54,756 bases of DNA from an uncultured Ruminiclostridium sp. (GCA_944388385.1 CALXIO010000017.1:1-54756); one strand, 5' to 3'. Counted from the stretch's first letter, positions 38,533 to 46,959 are shown. Program-made: numbers and translations. Notes: generated by a model from the sequence alone, not told the origin.

Positions 38533-38563
38533 ATAAAAAGAGAAAACGGCATTTCTGCCGTTT
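38533..38563 (-). terminator. Terminator of the COG5610-like gene
   Basis: AAACGGCA, loop, TGCCGTTT (38544-38563) with a T-rich minus-strand tail (TCTCTTTTTATAA). The stop codon of the gene lies inside the first arm. Confidence 0.75.
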
Positions 38564-39824
38564 AGTGAATTATAAAGGAAATGTATCTTGTAAGGCGGTA
38601 CATTATGCGATAGTACCACTTAGGGCCTATATCCCCTGCCGCTAATGACCCGTAGTACCAGTAAAAGCCGTCTGAGTCATCCCGGTGCAATATCTTATAA
38701 AAGATAAGCTCACGGGAATAGTCCTTTTTTTCTCCCTTTTGAACTATGCTTCTGTGATAGCCCTCGCTGACATCATCACAAAAGCTGTATACCCCAAGGG
38801 AGGTGGCGGTATTTTTATCCGGCTTATACATAAAATAAAGAAGTATTTTAAGGGTTGCCTTTTTAAAATATTCCTTATATTCTGTTTTATTATCCGCTAC
38901 AAAATCCAGAGCCTTTTGTCTTATGATATTTATGTAGCGTTCATCATTTTCCTTATCCGCAAGAACAGGTACTATCCCCTGCTCCGCCTTTTTAAAGCCC
39001 ATTGTCATACCATGGGGTGCACTGCAAAGGCATTCAATAAGATTATGGGCAAACCTGGATTTAATACAGTTGTCCTTTTCGGTAAAGAGCCAGCTGTTAT
39101 ATTGGCTGTTTTCCTTTGCCGGAGGCTTATCTATCATTCCCATATAAAAGCCCACCAGGGGAGAATTTATCCCCATGCTTGAAAGAATTCGCTGTAGGGT
39201 AAGCTGTAATGAACCTGTCCAGCCAAGATCGATTATGCCTATTTTATTCTGCCTGTCCATTTCCTCCTGTTTTATATATTCCGTCATAAGAGAATATGCC
39301 CGGTCTGACTTTTCCTTTACAATGGACTTAAACACTTCGCTTTGCCGTACCTTATCTGTAAAGGCGGAAAATTCTCCTCTGCCGAGTATTCTGTTTTCAT
39401 CATCGGTAAAGCCTATGTCATTGTATACCCTTTGCCGTTCCTCCGGGGAAAAATCCGCCCTTAAAAGCATACCGCAGGCGGACAGCTTAAACGCCCCCAG
39501 GAATAATTTCTCATAGGCGCTGTCATCAAAAAACCCATAAGCCGCCATACGAAGGGCATAACGGGAGCAGTAAAAATAACTGCATACAATACCGTTATTT
39601 CTCTCTGAGCATATTTTTTCCCCTATATCCCTCATTAAGTATCCGTCACGGGCAAGAAAATAAAGCCTTTTTATTCCCATTTTTTCTGCCCGGTCTATTA
39701 TCCAGCTTGTATACATAACTATAACAGGGGCAACAAGACCGTGAGCCACCCCCTCAAAATCAGAGGTGGATATTACTCTGTGGGAAAATCCGCATTTTTT
39801 ATAAATTTTATCAAAGCTGTTCAA
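38562..39824 (-). CDS. HAD-superfamily-like protein of the COG5610 type (TTG start)
   Basis: A 420-residue protein resembling the predicted HAD-type hydrolases often found in polysaccharide biosynthesis loci. The best motif is KRLYFLARDGYLMRDI near residues 52-67, with the Asp expected as the HAD nucleophile, and later IGIIDLGWTGSLQLTLQRIL near 196-215. The C-terminal 200 residues are unassigned. The start is TTG with AGGTGG seven bases upstream. A promoter lies about 30 bases before the start and a terminator follows the stop, so it is a single-gene unit. No glycosyltransferases or sugar-nucleotide genes flank it, so its role here is unknown. Confidence 0.75.
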   Translation of the reverse strand: MNSFDKIYKKCGFSHRVISTSDFEGVAHGLVAPVIVMYTSWIIDRAEKMGIKRLYFLARDGYLMRDIGEKICSERNNGIVCSYFYCSRYALRMAAYGFFDDSAYEKLFLGAFKLSACGMLLRADFSPEERQRVYNDIGFTDDENRILGRGEFSAFTDKVRQSEVFKSIVKEKSDRAYSLMTEYIKQEEMDRQNKIGIIDLGWTGSLQLTLQRILSSMGINSPLVGFYMGMIDKPPAKENSQYNSWLFTEKDNCIKSRFAHNLIECLCSAPHGMTMGFKKAEQGIVPVLADKENDERYINIIRQKALDFVADNKTEYKEYFKKATLKILLYFMYKPDKNTATSLGVYSFCDDVSEGYHRSIVQKGEKKDYSRELIFYKILHRDDSDGFYWYYGSLAAGDIGPKWYYRIMYRLTRYISFIIH

Positions 39825-39853
39825 ATAAATACCACCTTTCGGGTCATGCTTTT

Positions 39854-39882
39854 ATTTTAGCACATTAAAAAGGAATTATCAA
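39854..39882 (-). promoter_or_regulatory. Predicted promoter for the COG5610-like gene
   Basis: On the minus strand TTGATA (39882-39877) and TAAAAT (39859-39854) are separated by 17 bases. Confidence 0.65.
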
Positions 39883-39945
39883 TAGCAAGCACCGGCTTAT
39901 AGAAAATTAACAGAATTTTTCCGTATAAATTTTACATACTTGTGG

Positions 39946-39975
39946 TTGTGGATTTTACAAAGAATAAAATATACT
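39946..39975 (+). promoter_or_regulatory. Predicted promoter for the lamin-tail surface protein gene
   Basis: TTGTGG (39946-39951), an 18-base spacer and TATACT (39970-39975), about 50 bases before the chosen ATG. The position supports the shorter gene start, because an upstream in-frame ATG-like start at 39942 would precede the promoter. Confidence 0.5.
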
Positions 39976-40025
39976 ATTATTTAGAAAATTATTTATATTT
40001 TCAGAAAACGCAAAGGAGACAAACT

Positions 40026-42956
40026 ATGAAAAGAAAAGCGAAAATTTTAAGTGCTATTCTGGCGACCTCTGTTTTATTGCCCTCCGGTGGAATTACAGCC
40101 GGTGCAGAACAAAAGGGAGAAATCCTTATAAACGAGGTTGAATCGGATGCTCCCGACAAGGGTAATGACTGGGTTGAAATTATAAATACCGGCTCTGCTC
40201 CGGTGGATATATCCGGTTGGTTTCTGACCGACGATAAGGGGTTGGAACGTCTTACAGAGGACAAAACCACTCCCCTGCCGGAAAACACAATTTTAAATCC
40301 CGGTGAAGTGCTGGTTTTAGAGGAAACCAAAGACTTTGATTTCGGCCTTGGTAAATCCGACACAGCTACTCTTTACAATAAGGAAAGTACAGTTGCGGAC
40401 AGCTACGCATATACTTCAGTAGCAAACGGCACATGGTCAAGACAGCCTGACGGAAGCTTTGCTGATGCGCCTTCCTCAAAGGGAGCTGTAAATTCCGCCC
40501 CTGAAGTAACCCCTGAAAAGCCTTCCCTTACAATAAACGAAATAAATTCAAGCCCCGATGACTGGGTTGAGCTTATGAACACAGGAGATAAGGCTCTTGA
40601 TATATCAGGCTTTGAGATAAGGGATAATTCAGATGATCATCGCTGGCGCTTCCCTGAGGGCACTTCTATTGCTCCCGGTGAGCTTCTGGTGGTTGATGCA
40701 AAAAGCACAGGTCTTATTTATGATGATGTTGAAGGAAAGTATGTTGAAGGCACTTTTGAAGCGGCTATCGGTATAGGCTCAGGAGATTCTATCCGTCTTT
40801 TTGACAAAGAAGGTCAGCTTATAGAGGAATTCAGCTGGACAGAACACGCATCATTTGAGGGAGATGCTGCTAAGGCTTCCTTTGGTCGTTATCCTGACGG
40901 TAAGGGAGATTTCCGTCTTACAAAGGAAACAAAGGGTACTGCAAATGAATTCCACGCTTCAACAGTTGTAATAAATGAGGTAGAATCAAACGGCGACACC
41001 ACCGACTGGGCAGAGATAATAAACACAGGCAAAACCCCTGTAGATATTTCCGGCTGGTATATACTTGACAATGACCCGGTAGGTCATAAGGCTGATGTTA
41101 CACCTGTTCCAAGCGGTACTATATTAGAGGCCGGAGAGGTATATGTTTTTGATCAGAACAAGGATTTCACCTTTGGTCTTGGCAAAGCGGATAATGTTAC
41201 CGTATATGATAAGGACGGGGTGGTTGTTGATACATATTCCTGGGAGGCTCATGCAAACGGTGTATATGCAAGAATTCCCGACGGTACAGGAGAATTTACA
41301 GATACCGATAATTCCACAAAGGGCAAGCTTAACAAAAAGATAAATCCCGTTGTAATAAACGAAGTACAATCCGATGATAAAAATGGCGGTGCTGACTGGG
41401 TAGAGCTTGCAAATCCCACCTCTGAGCCCCTTGATATTTCCGGTATAGTTATGCTTGACAGCAAGGACAAGAATCCCTATACCTTCCCCGAAAACACTAT
41501 CATTCCTGCTAACGGTTTTCTGGTAATATATCAGGATGACAGCGGCGAAAACGGATTTATGTTCGGTCTCGGAAAGGGCGACAGCGTAAGACTTTTTGAA
41601 AACGGCGAGGAGATAACCTCCACCACCTGGCCGGAAGATACACATACAAATCCCACCTGGGGACTTTACCCCGATGTAAATGGCGAAAGCTATGAAAATA
41701 CCCTTACAGCTACCCCCGGAGAGGCTAATAAATTCGCCGGTATACCTGATGTTATCCCCTGGCCCGGAAGCGACAAGGTAGAAGTATGGGACACAAATTC
41801 CACCTTCCTTGAGGATTCCTCCGGTCTTGATTTTGCCGATGGCAAGCTTTATGCCGTGGATAACGGCACAGCCACCTTCTGGATAATGGAGGTTGCAAAT
41901 GACGGTACTATTAGCTTTGCCCCCGGATTTGAAAAGGGCAAGCAGGTATGCTTTATAAAGGATAAGGATAATCCCGATGCCAAGGGTCCTGATGCAGAGG
42001 GTATCACAGTGGATCCTGAGGGCATGGTATATCTTGCCTGTGAGCGTGACAACAGCGATAAGGGTGTAAACTTCAACACCATACTTATGGCAGACCCGAA
42101 TACAGCCGGCACAAGAATTACAGCTGTAAAGGAATGGGATCTTACCTCATTACTTCCCACGGTTTCAGCAAATATGGGTATAGAGGCTGTTGAATGGGTA
42201 TCAAATGAAAATGTTGCCGGAATGCTTATTGATAAAAACACCGGCAAGGCTTTTGATCCTGCACTTTATCCGGATGCAACAGCAAAGGGTGTGTTCTTTA
42301 CAGCCCTTGAGGATAACGGCCATGTGTATGCCTTTGTGCTCAATAACGACGGCACGGCAGTTCTTATAGCCGATATTGACAGTAAGCTGGGCGGCGCTAT
42401 GGCACTTGACTATGATGTATATGAAAATGCTCTTTGGGTGGCGGCTGATGACGGTTATGAAAATCGCATGGCAAAAATCACTTTCAACAAAACCGAAGCC
42501 CCTGATATTGTTCATGTTCTCCCCGGGGCAGAGGTAAACACCACCGCTAATAATGAAGGCTTTGCAATAGCAGGCAAGGAATACACAGCAAATGGCTTAC
42601 GCCCTGTATATCGCTTCTGCGACGGTGTTGTATCAGGTGCTTTAACAGTAGGATATATAAACTGCGACTATGTGGCACAGACAGTACCCGAAGTAACTAC
42701 AGAAGCTACTACGAATGCTCCGGAAGAAATTCCCGAAACCACCCCTGATACTACAACAAAAGCTCCTGAGGAAACTCCGGAAACACTTCCCTCCACCACT
42801 ACACAAAAGCCCACCTCACAGCCTGTAATCGGTGATTCAGAGAGTGATTCTCCTCAAACGGGAAGAATGTTATCCACATTACCCTTAATGGCAGGAGCGG
42901 GAATTTTAGCCACAGCCATAGCAACAGGAATTTCAAAAAAGCATAAGGACGAATAA
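40026..42956 (+). CDS. Secreted cell-wall-anchored protein with four lamin-tail-like domains and a propeller
   Basis: From ATG 40026 (AAAGGAG seven bases upstream) the protein has 976 residues. A signal peptide (MKRKAKILSAILATSVLLPS...AGA) is followed by four repeats of a lamin-tail (LTD) type. Each opens with a variant of INEVES, then DW(V/A)E(I/L), DISG, a Pro-rich turn and GLGK. They begin near residues 35, 170, 315 and 440. Residues about 585-880 look like a beta-propeller of the esterase-like/SdiA-regulated type (AEGITVDPEGMVYLACERD). A Thr/Pro/Glu linker leads to SPQTG at 942-946, a hydrophobic segment and a KKHKDE tail, a non-LPXTG sortase signal. LTD repeats are linked to DNA, nuclease or surface adhesion roles. 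Function unknown. Confidence 0.85.
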   Translation: MKRKAKILSAILATSVLLPSGGITAGAEQKGEILINEVESDAPDKGNDWVEIINTGSAPVDISGWFLTDDKGLERLTEDKTTPLPENTILNPGEVLVLEETKDFDFGLGKSDTATLYNKESTVADSYAYTSVANGTWSRQPDGSFADAPSSKGAVNSAPEVTPEKPSLTINEINSSPDDWVELMNTGDKALDISGFEIRDNSDDHRWRFPEGTSIAPGELLVVDAKSTGLIYDDVEGKYVEGTFEAAIGIGSGDSIRLFDKEGQLIEEFSWTEHASFEGDAAKASFGRYPDGKGDFRLTKETKGTANEFHASTVVINEVESNGDTTDWAEIINTGKTPVDISGWYILDNDPVGHKADVTPVPSGTILEAGEVYVFDQNKDFTFGLGKADNVTVYDKDGVVVDTYSWEAHANGVYARIPDGTGEFTDTDNSTKGKLNKKINPVVINEVQSDDKNGGADWVELANPTSEPLDISGIVMLDSKDKNPYTFPENTIIPANGFLVIYQDDSGENGFMFGLGKGDSVRLFENGEEITSTTWPEDTHTNPTWGLYPDVNGESYENTLTATPGEANKFAGIPDVIPWPGSDKVEVWDTNSTFLEDSSGLDFADGKLYAVDNGTATFWIMEVANDGTISFAPGFEKGKQVCFIKDKDNPDAKGPDAEGITVDPEGMVYLACERDNSDKGVNFNTILMADPNTAGTRITAVKEWDLTSLLPTVSANMGIEAVEWVSNENVAGMLIDKNTGKAFDPALYPDATAKGVFFTALEDNGHVYAFVLNNDGTAVLIADIDSKLGGAMALDYDVYENALWVAADDGYENRMAKITFNKTEAPDIVHVLPGAEVNTTANNEGFAIAGKEYTANGLRPVYRFCDGVVSGALTVGYINCDYVAQTVPEVTTEATTNAPEEIPETTPDTTTKAPEETPETLPSTTTQKPTSQPVIGDSESDSPQTGRMLSTLPLMAGAGILATAIATGISKKHKDE

Positions 42957-42971
42957 TTCTTAATATAACAA

Positions 42972-42998
42972 AAGTCCCCCATAAAGGGGGACTTATTT
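42972..42998 (+). terminator. Terminator of the surface protein gene
   Basis: AAGTCCCCC, loop ATAAA, GGGGGACTT, then ATTT. The 9-bp stem is perfect and starts 15 bases after the stop. The T-tail is short. Confidence 0.75.
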
Positions 42999-43005
42999 AC
43001 GAAAA

Positions 43006-43086
43006 TTGTTTTGCAAAGCGAAACAATGAATAGCAAAGAGACTTTATCAAGTCCGAAGGACGCAGAGAAAGTCCTTTGCAACAAAA
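43006..43086. repeat. Small element with imperfect terminal inverted repeats
   Basis: About 80 bases bounded by TTGTTTTGCAAAG (43006-43018) and CTTTGCAACAAAA (43074-43086), inverse complements except for two positions. The interior has GTCCGAAGGAC (43051-43061) and paired GACTTT/AAAGTC stretches. It lies between two terminators and looks like a small interspersed palindromic repeat. Identity cannot be proved from one copy. Confidence 0.4.
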
Positions 43087-43118
43087 AACTTCCCCTTGAA
43101 AAGGGGAAGTTTTTTGTT
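43080..43118. terminator. Symmetrical bidirectional terminator next to tRNA-Leu
   Basis: AACAAAAAACTTCCCCTT and its exact inverse complement (43080-43097, 43101-43118) enclose a 3-base loop. Both strands thus have a GC stem followed by six T. It begins just after the 3' end of the tRNA. Confidence 0.9.
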
Positions 43119-43121
43119 ATA

Positions 43122-43208
43122 TGGTGCGGATAACAGGACTTGAACCTGCACCGAGTTGCCCCGACTGGCACCTGAAGCCAGCGCGTCTGCCAATTCCGCC
43201 ATATCCGC
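43122..43208 (-). tRNA. tRNA-Leu (anticodon CAG)
   Basis: The minus strand gives an 87-base cloverleaf with encoded CCA. Acceptor GCGGATA pairs with TATCCGC. The D-arm contains GGCAGACGCGC. The anticodon stem CTGGC/GCCAG frames loop TTCAGGT with anticodon CAG, which reads CTG codons. A long variable arm (class II) TCGGGGCAACTCGG follows, and the T-arm is GGTTCAAGTCC. It has its own promoter and terminator. Confidence 0.96.
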
Positions 43209-43237
43209 AATTCCCTACTGCATAAGACAGCTTTTAT

Positions 43238-43266
43238 ATTATACCATATCTTGATTATAAAATCAA
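43238..43266 (-). promoter_or_regulatory. Predicted promoter for tRNA-Leu
   Basis: On the minus strand TTGATT (43266-43261) and a perfect TATAAT (43243-43238) are 17 bases apart, about 30 bases before the mature tRNA end. Confidence 0.75.
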
Positions 43267-43316
43267 GTATTTTCTTAAAATTTTTTCTGTCAAATCCATA
43301 ATTATTGAGTATAAAA

Positions 43317-43350
43317 CAAGAAGCCCGACCGTTACCGGTCGGGTTTCTTG
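43317..43350. terminator. Bidirectional terminator upstream of tRNA-Leu, probable end of the metG-mnmA transcript
   Basis: CAAGAAGCCCGACCG, loop TTAC, CGGTCGGGTTTCTTG. The 15-bp stem has one G-T pair. No closer hairpin is seen after mnmA, so the transcript would have a 3' tail of about 290 bases. The 429-base gene-free stretch 43209-43637 otherwise holds only the tRNA promoter and the possible small RNA listed next. Confidence 0.8.
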
Positions 43351-43416
43351 CTTTGGGGAAATATATATGAAAATCGAAGATAGCAAATTTATGAAATCGG
43401 TTCTCCCGATTTCATT
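43317..43416 (-). ncRNA. Candidate small RNA in the mnmA 3' region
   Basis: A perfect -10 box TATAAT (43427-43422, minus strand) would start a roughly 100-base RNA. It would begin with an 8-bp hairpin (GAAATCGG, loop, CCGATTTC; 43393-43413) and end in the strong terminator at 43317-43350. The -35 region is weak. It could equally be a processed 3' fragment of the mnmA mRNA. Confidence 0.3.
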
Positions 43417-43637
43417 AACATATTATAAACATCTATTGTGATGCCTGTATGTTGTGTTTATGATAATTTAGTGAAAATAAAGCGGCTTCAACTCTCCTGT
43501 TATTATATTCATAATCTTCATCCCGTTAAATCGATAAAGAATTCTTATTTTTCCCTTAACAGGCATTACAATGGGGATTTAAGTTATAAAGTTAATTTTA
43601 AAAAACAGGTTAATTTTATAGAATAAATCTACTGATA

Positions 43638-44711
43638 TTATTCTATTACTCCACCGCCCAGCACCACATCACCGTCATAAAGTACAACGTGCTGTCCCGG
43701 GGTCACTGCCCTTATTTTTTCCTCAAAAACCACCCTTATCCGGTCATTATCTGTAAGATAAACTGTGCAGGGCTGTTCTGTCTGCTTGTAACGGGTCTTT
43801 GCCTTACAGGTAAATTCCCTCGGTGGGGTGTCAAAGGCTATCCAGTTAAGGTTATTTGCATAAAGGGTATCTGTAAACAGAAATTCATTATCCCCCAGAG
43901 TGACGGTATTTTCTGCGGCATTTTTTGAAATTACATAAACCGGTCTGCCAAAGCCTACGCCAATGCCCCTTCTCTGCCCTACCGTATAGTAAAGCTGTCC
44001 CTTATGTCGGCCTATTATATTTCCATTTGTATCAAGGAAATTTCCCTCGGGAGAAGGATTTTTCAGCCTGTCTGTTATAAACTCCCCATACTTGCCGTCA
44101 GTTACAAAGCATATATCCTGACTGTCGGACTTGTCGGAATTTATCAGTCCCTCATTTTTTGCAATTTCCCTGATTTCGGATTTATCCATTCCTCCAAGGG
44201 GGAAAACCGCCGATTTCAGCTGTTGCTGAGAAAGTCTGTACAAAACATAGGACTGATCCTTGGGGTTTGGTGTGCCATCGCCGAAAACAGATTTCAGCAA
44301 AAGGTATCTGCCGGATTTTTCATCAAATACGGTACGGGCATAATGTCCGGTGGCGATATATTCACAGCCAAGCTCCCTTGCCCTTTTTAGTAATGCGCCG
44401 AATTTGATTTTTTCGTTACATTCTATACAGGGATTTGGGGTCATGCCATTAAGATAGCTTTTTGTAAAGCTGTCTATTACCTCTTTTTCAAACAATTCCT
44501 CCATGGAAAATACATGGTGGGGTATACCGTATTTTTCCGCAATTTTCCTTGCGTCCTCAATATCCTTTGATGAGCCGCACATACCGGTATCATCCCCGGA
44601 TTTATTCACAAGGCGGAGAGTTCCTCCTATGATGTCGTATTTTTCCTTTAATAACAATAAAGCGACGGAGCTGTCTACTCCGCCACTCATTGCAAGCATA
44701 AGCTTGTCCAT
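43638..44711 (-). CDS. mnmA: tRNA-specific 2-thiouridylase MnmA
   Basis: ATP-dependent thiolase that inserts sulfur at U34 of tRNAs for Lys, Glu and Gln. From ATG 44711 the protein has 357 residues, the family length. The PP-loop is SGGVDSS at residues 9-15. The catalytic cysteines are in TPNPCIECNEKIKF (near 95) and SQDICFV (near 190). GQRRGIGVGFGRPVYV near 246 and the C-terminal beta-barrel are intact. AAGGA lies seven bases before this ATG. A longer reading overlaps the metG stop. It follows metG with a 13-base gap, so two tRNA-related enzymes are co-expressed. Confidence 0.95.
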   Translation of the reverse strand: MDKLMLAMSGGVDSSVALLLLKEKYDIIGGTLRLVNKSGDDTGMCGSSKDIEDARKIAEKYGIPHHVFSMEELFEKEVIDSFTKSYLNGMTPNPCIECNEKIKFGALLKRARELGCEYIATGHYARTVFDEKSGRYLLLKSVFGDGTPNPKDQSYVLYRLSQQQLKSAVFPLGGMDKSEIREIAKNEGLINSDKSDSQDICFVTDGKYGEFITDRLKNPSPEGNFLDTNGNIIGRHKGQLYYTVGQRRGIGVGFGRPVYVISKNAAENTVTLGDNEFLFTDTLYANNLNWIAFDTPPREFTCKAKTRYKQTEQPCTVYLTDNDRIRVVFEEKIRAVTPGQHVVLYDGDVVLGGGVIE

Positions 44712-44724
44712 ATTATCTTCCTTT

Positions 44725-46746
44725 TCAGTTATTACCAAGCTGTGAGGGGTGCTTTTTGAAGAAATCCACTCTGGGCTCTAAGAACTTCAGCTGATGCTCT
44801 GTTTCGCCCTTGCAGAAATATTCCATACCCTCAAAGATATGATCCCAATTCCACAATTCCTCATCAAATCCCAGATACTCTCTTACCATTTCACAGCCGG
44901 AGGGGGCTAAGGGGTGTAAAAGAGTGGTGGCTGTTCTTATATAATGGAACACATTGATAAGAGTTCTGCGGCGAAGCTCGTTGTCATCTGCCTTATCAGC
45001 CTCGGCTGACAGCTTTGCCCACACCTTATTTGCCTTTCTTATATATGAGTCAAGAACATAGGTCACCTGGTGGAATTCAAAGCGGTACATATATCTTTCG
45101 TAGTCGATTATTGCCTTTTCGCTTTCTGCTATTACATCAGCATCGGGAGTACCCACCGGCATTTTTCCGTCAAAATACTTCTGTGCATAGTAGAAGCAGG
45201 AACGGATAACTCTGTTAAATACATTGGAAAGTAAGAAGCCTTCCTTTACTACAGGATCCGGATCTTCTGCCTTGGCATCGGGATTGAATACCTTAGGCTG
45301 GAAGCTAACACTTCCCTTTCCTAAGGCAAAGCCAAGCCAGTGCATACGAAGCTGTTCTGCTGTATAGTATGAAAGCAGATCTGCCGCCATGGGAGGCTTT
45401 ACAGCACCGCTGGAGCTTGCCTTTTTATCAAGGAATAAAATGTGATTGTTTGCAACCAGTATAGGAAGCTGTAATTCGCCCTCCTGAGGGTCTGAGGTTA
45501 TCTCGCCCTTTACAAGTGCCATAAACATGGCCATTTCAGCTACGCCGTAGAAATAGATATTATCAGATCCGATAAACTGATATACCTGTGCGTCCTTACT
45601 GCACCAGTAATCCTTCCATTCAGACATATCATGGCCTATGCTCTTTAAATAAGCACAGGTAAAGGAAATAGGTGCCCACAAGGATTCAGGCCATACCCAT
45701 ACGGTAAGATCCTTCACATCCTCTAAGTCAGGTGCCTTTACGCCCCAGTCAATATTACCTGTAAGTCGGAAGGGAACTAAGGTCTTTCCTGTTCTGAAGC
45801 GGATATTGTGAGATGCTAATATCTCACAGGCCTTATCACGCAAATCAAGGGTATCAAAGCAGATTGTAAATGAGGGCTTCTTTTCCTCCTCGGTTATGGT
45901 GTGAGGGGCAAGCTCACCCTTCATAGCCTCATACTGCTCCTTGAATTCCTTCTTTATATGAATTACGGGAGGCTCTAAAAATTCGTCTATTGTCTTTGAT
46001 ACAAGGGGACGGACATTAGGCTGCTTTTTTATCTTCTCCACATATTCGGATAATAGCTTTGTATAGTCGGTAAGTCTGAAGTACCAGTTTACAACATCCT
46101 TCATAATGGGGGTGTTTCCCGTAATGGTGCTTTTGGGGTCAATAAGGTTTGAGGGCATATACTGATGACCTAAGTCACATTCATCCGCATAACCCTTTTC
46201 AGACTGACAGCCCATAACGGGACACTTGCCGATTACCTGTCTGCCGTTTAAGAATACTCCTGCCTGTTCATCAAAGAACTGGGAGGTGGTTATCTTGTCA
46301 AGCTGACCGTTTTCGTATAATCTCTTGATAAATTCAAGAGAAACCATATCATGAACTCTGCCTGCATCACCTAAGGCGCTGGCGGCAAAGAGATTACAGC
46401 TTATTTCATAATCCCCAAGGGTCTTTTTCTGGCTTTCATGATTCATACGGACAAAGTCCTCAATGCTTCCCTCAAACTTGCCCTCAGCCACCAGCTTGCG
46501 GTAGCTTTCGGCTATGGGGGAACCATAGCAGTCTGTACCGGACACGAATATTACATTGTCCTTGCCTATGCGGTCACGGAGAAATCTTGCCCACACATCT
46601 GCAAATACAAACACACCGCCCACATGACCGAAGTGGAGCTGTTTGTTGCCGTAGGGCATACCGCCTGTTATAACTGCCTTTTTAGGAAACTGTGGTCTGT
46701 TATCCTTTGAGGGCTTGTTTTTCTTATAGAATTCGTTGTTATCCAA
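44725..46746 (-). CDS. metG: Methionyl-tRNA synthetase, divergent form (TTG start)
   Basis: Class I synthetase of 673 residues. The HIGH-equivalent is HFGH near residues 38-41 in GNKQLHFGHVGGV. A zinc knuckle CPVMGC...CDLGH lies near 175-195. The conserved NIDWGVKAP segment (FDWGIPVP in typical MetRS) is near 333, preceded by an insertion of about 75 residues. VYQFIGSDNIYFYG near 393 and the helical anticodon-binding domain follow. The KMSKS loop is replaced by FLDKKASSSGAV near 435-446. No C-terminal EMAP-like tRNA-binding domain is present. The start is TTG with AAGGAGAGG upstream; a 5' leader hairpin (GGCAATG/CATTGCC, 46774-46801) precedes it. A second, more standard MetRS may exist elsewhere. 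Confidence 0.85.
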   Translation of the reverse strand: MDNNEFYKKNKPSKDNRPQFPKKAVITGGMPYGNKQLHFGHVGGVFVFADVWARFLRDRIGKDNVIFVSGTDCYGSPIAESYRKLVAEGKFEGSIEDFVRMNHESQKKTLGDYEISCNLFAASALGDAGRVHDMVSLEFIKRLYENGQLDKITTSQFFDEQAGVFLNGRQVIGKCPVMGCQSEKGYADECDLGHQYMPSNLIDPKSTITGNTPIMKDVVNWYFRLTDYTKLLSEYVEKIKKQPNVRPLVSKTIDEFLEPPVIHIKKEFKEQYEAMKGELAPHTITEEEKKPSFTICFDTLDLRDKACEILASHNIRFRTGKTLVPFRLTGNIDWGVKAPDLEDVKDLTVWVWPESLWAPISFTCAYLKSIGHDMSEWKDYWCSKDAQVYQFIGSDNIYFYGVAEMAMFMALVKGEITSDPQEGELQLPILVANNHILFLDKKASSSGAVKPPMAADLLSYYTAEQLRMHWLGFALGKGSVSFQPKVFNPDAKAEDPDPVVKEGFLLSNVFNRVIRSCFYYAQKYFDGKMPVGTPDADVIAESEKAIIDYERYMYRFEFHQVTYVLDSYIRKANKVWAKLSAEADKADDNELRRRTLINVFHYIRTATTLLHPLAPSGCEMVREYLGFDEELWNWDHIFEGMEYFCKGETEHQLKFLEPRVDFFKKHPSQLGNN

Positions 46747-46810
46747 TTTAAACCTCTCCTTAAAGCGAAGTTAGGCAATGCCTCAGTTAAGCGACATTGC
46801 CACTTTTCTT

Positions 46811-46839
46811 ATTTTACCACAAAAATATCCTGATTTCAA
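46811..46839 (-). promoter_or_regulatory. Predicted promoter for metG-mnmA
   Basis: On the minus strand TTGAAA (46839-46834) and TAAAAT (46816-46811) are separated by 17 bases, about 65 bases before metG. Confidence 0.65.
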
Positions 46840-46930
46840 CCTTTTTTTAAAAATATGTAAATATAAGCAATACCGGATATTATAACAGTCCTTATATTGG
46901 AGGAAATATTAAATTTTCCCTTTCATATAC

Positions 46931-46959
46931 TTGCTTTTTATAAAAAAATATGTTATAAT
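46931..46959 (+). promoter_or_regulatory. Predicted promoter for the GGDEF gene
   Basis: TTGCTT (46931-46936), a 17-base spacer and a perfect TATAAT (46954-46959), about 40 bases before the gene start. Confidence 0.65.

Noticed and set aside
39942..40025. Longer start of the lamin-tail surface protein
   Set aside because: It would put 28 residues before the signal peptide and begin upstream of the promoter. The ribosome site fits ATG 40026.
40100..41750. Repeated INEVES / DISG segments considered as a nucleotide-level tandem repeat
   Set aside because: The similarity is at protein level only; the DNA copies are too diverged to be called a DNA repeat array.
42854..43210. Open frame of 118 codons on the minus strand, starting MRIWRNWQTRWLQVPVGATR
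   Set aside because: It is the tRNA-Leu gene read as protein and continues through two terminators. Frames of this kind are a well-known false call.
43438..43626. Open frame of 62 codons (plus) downstream of mnmA
   Set aside because: No ribosome site, no promoter in the right place and low-complexity composition; it lies in the mnmA 3' region.
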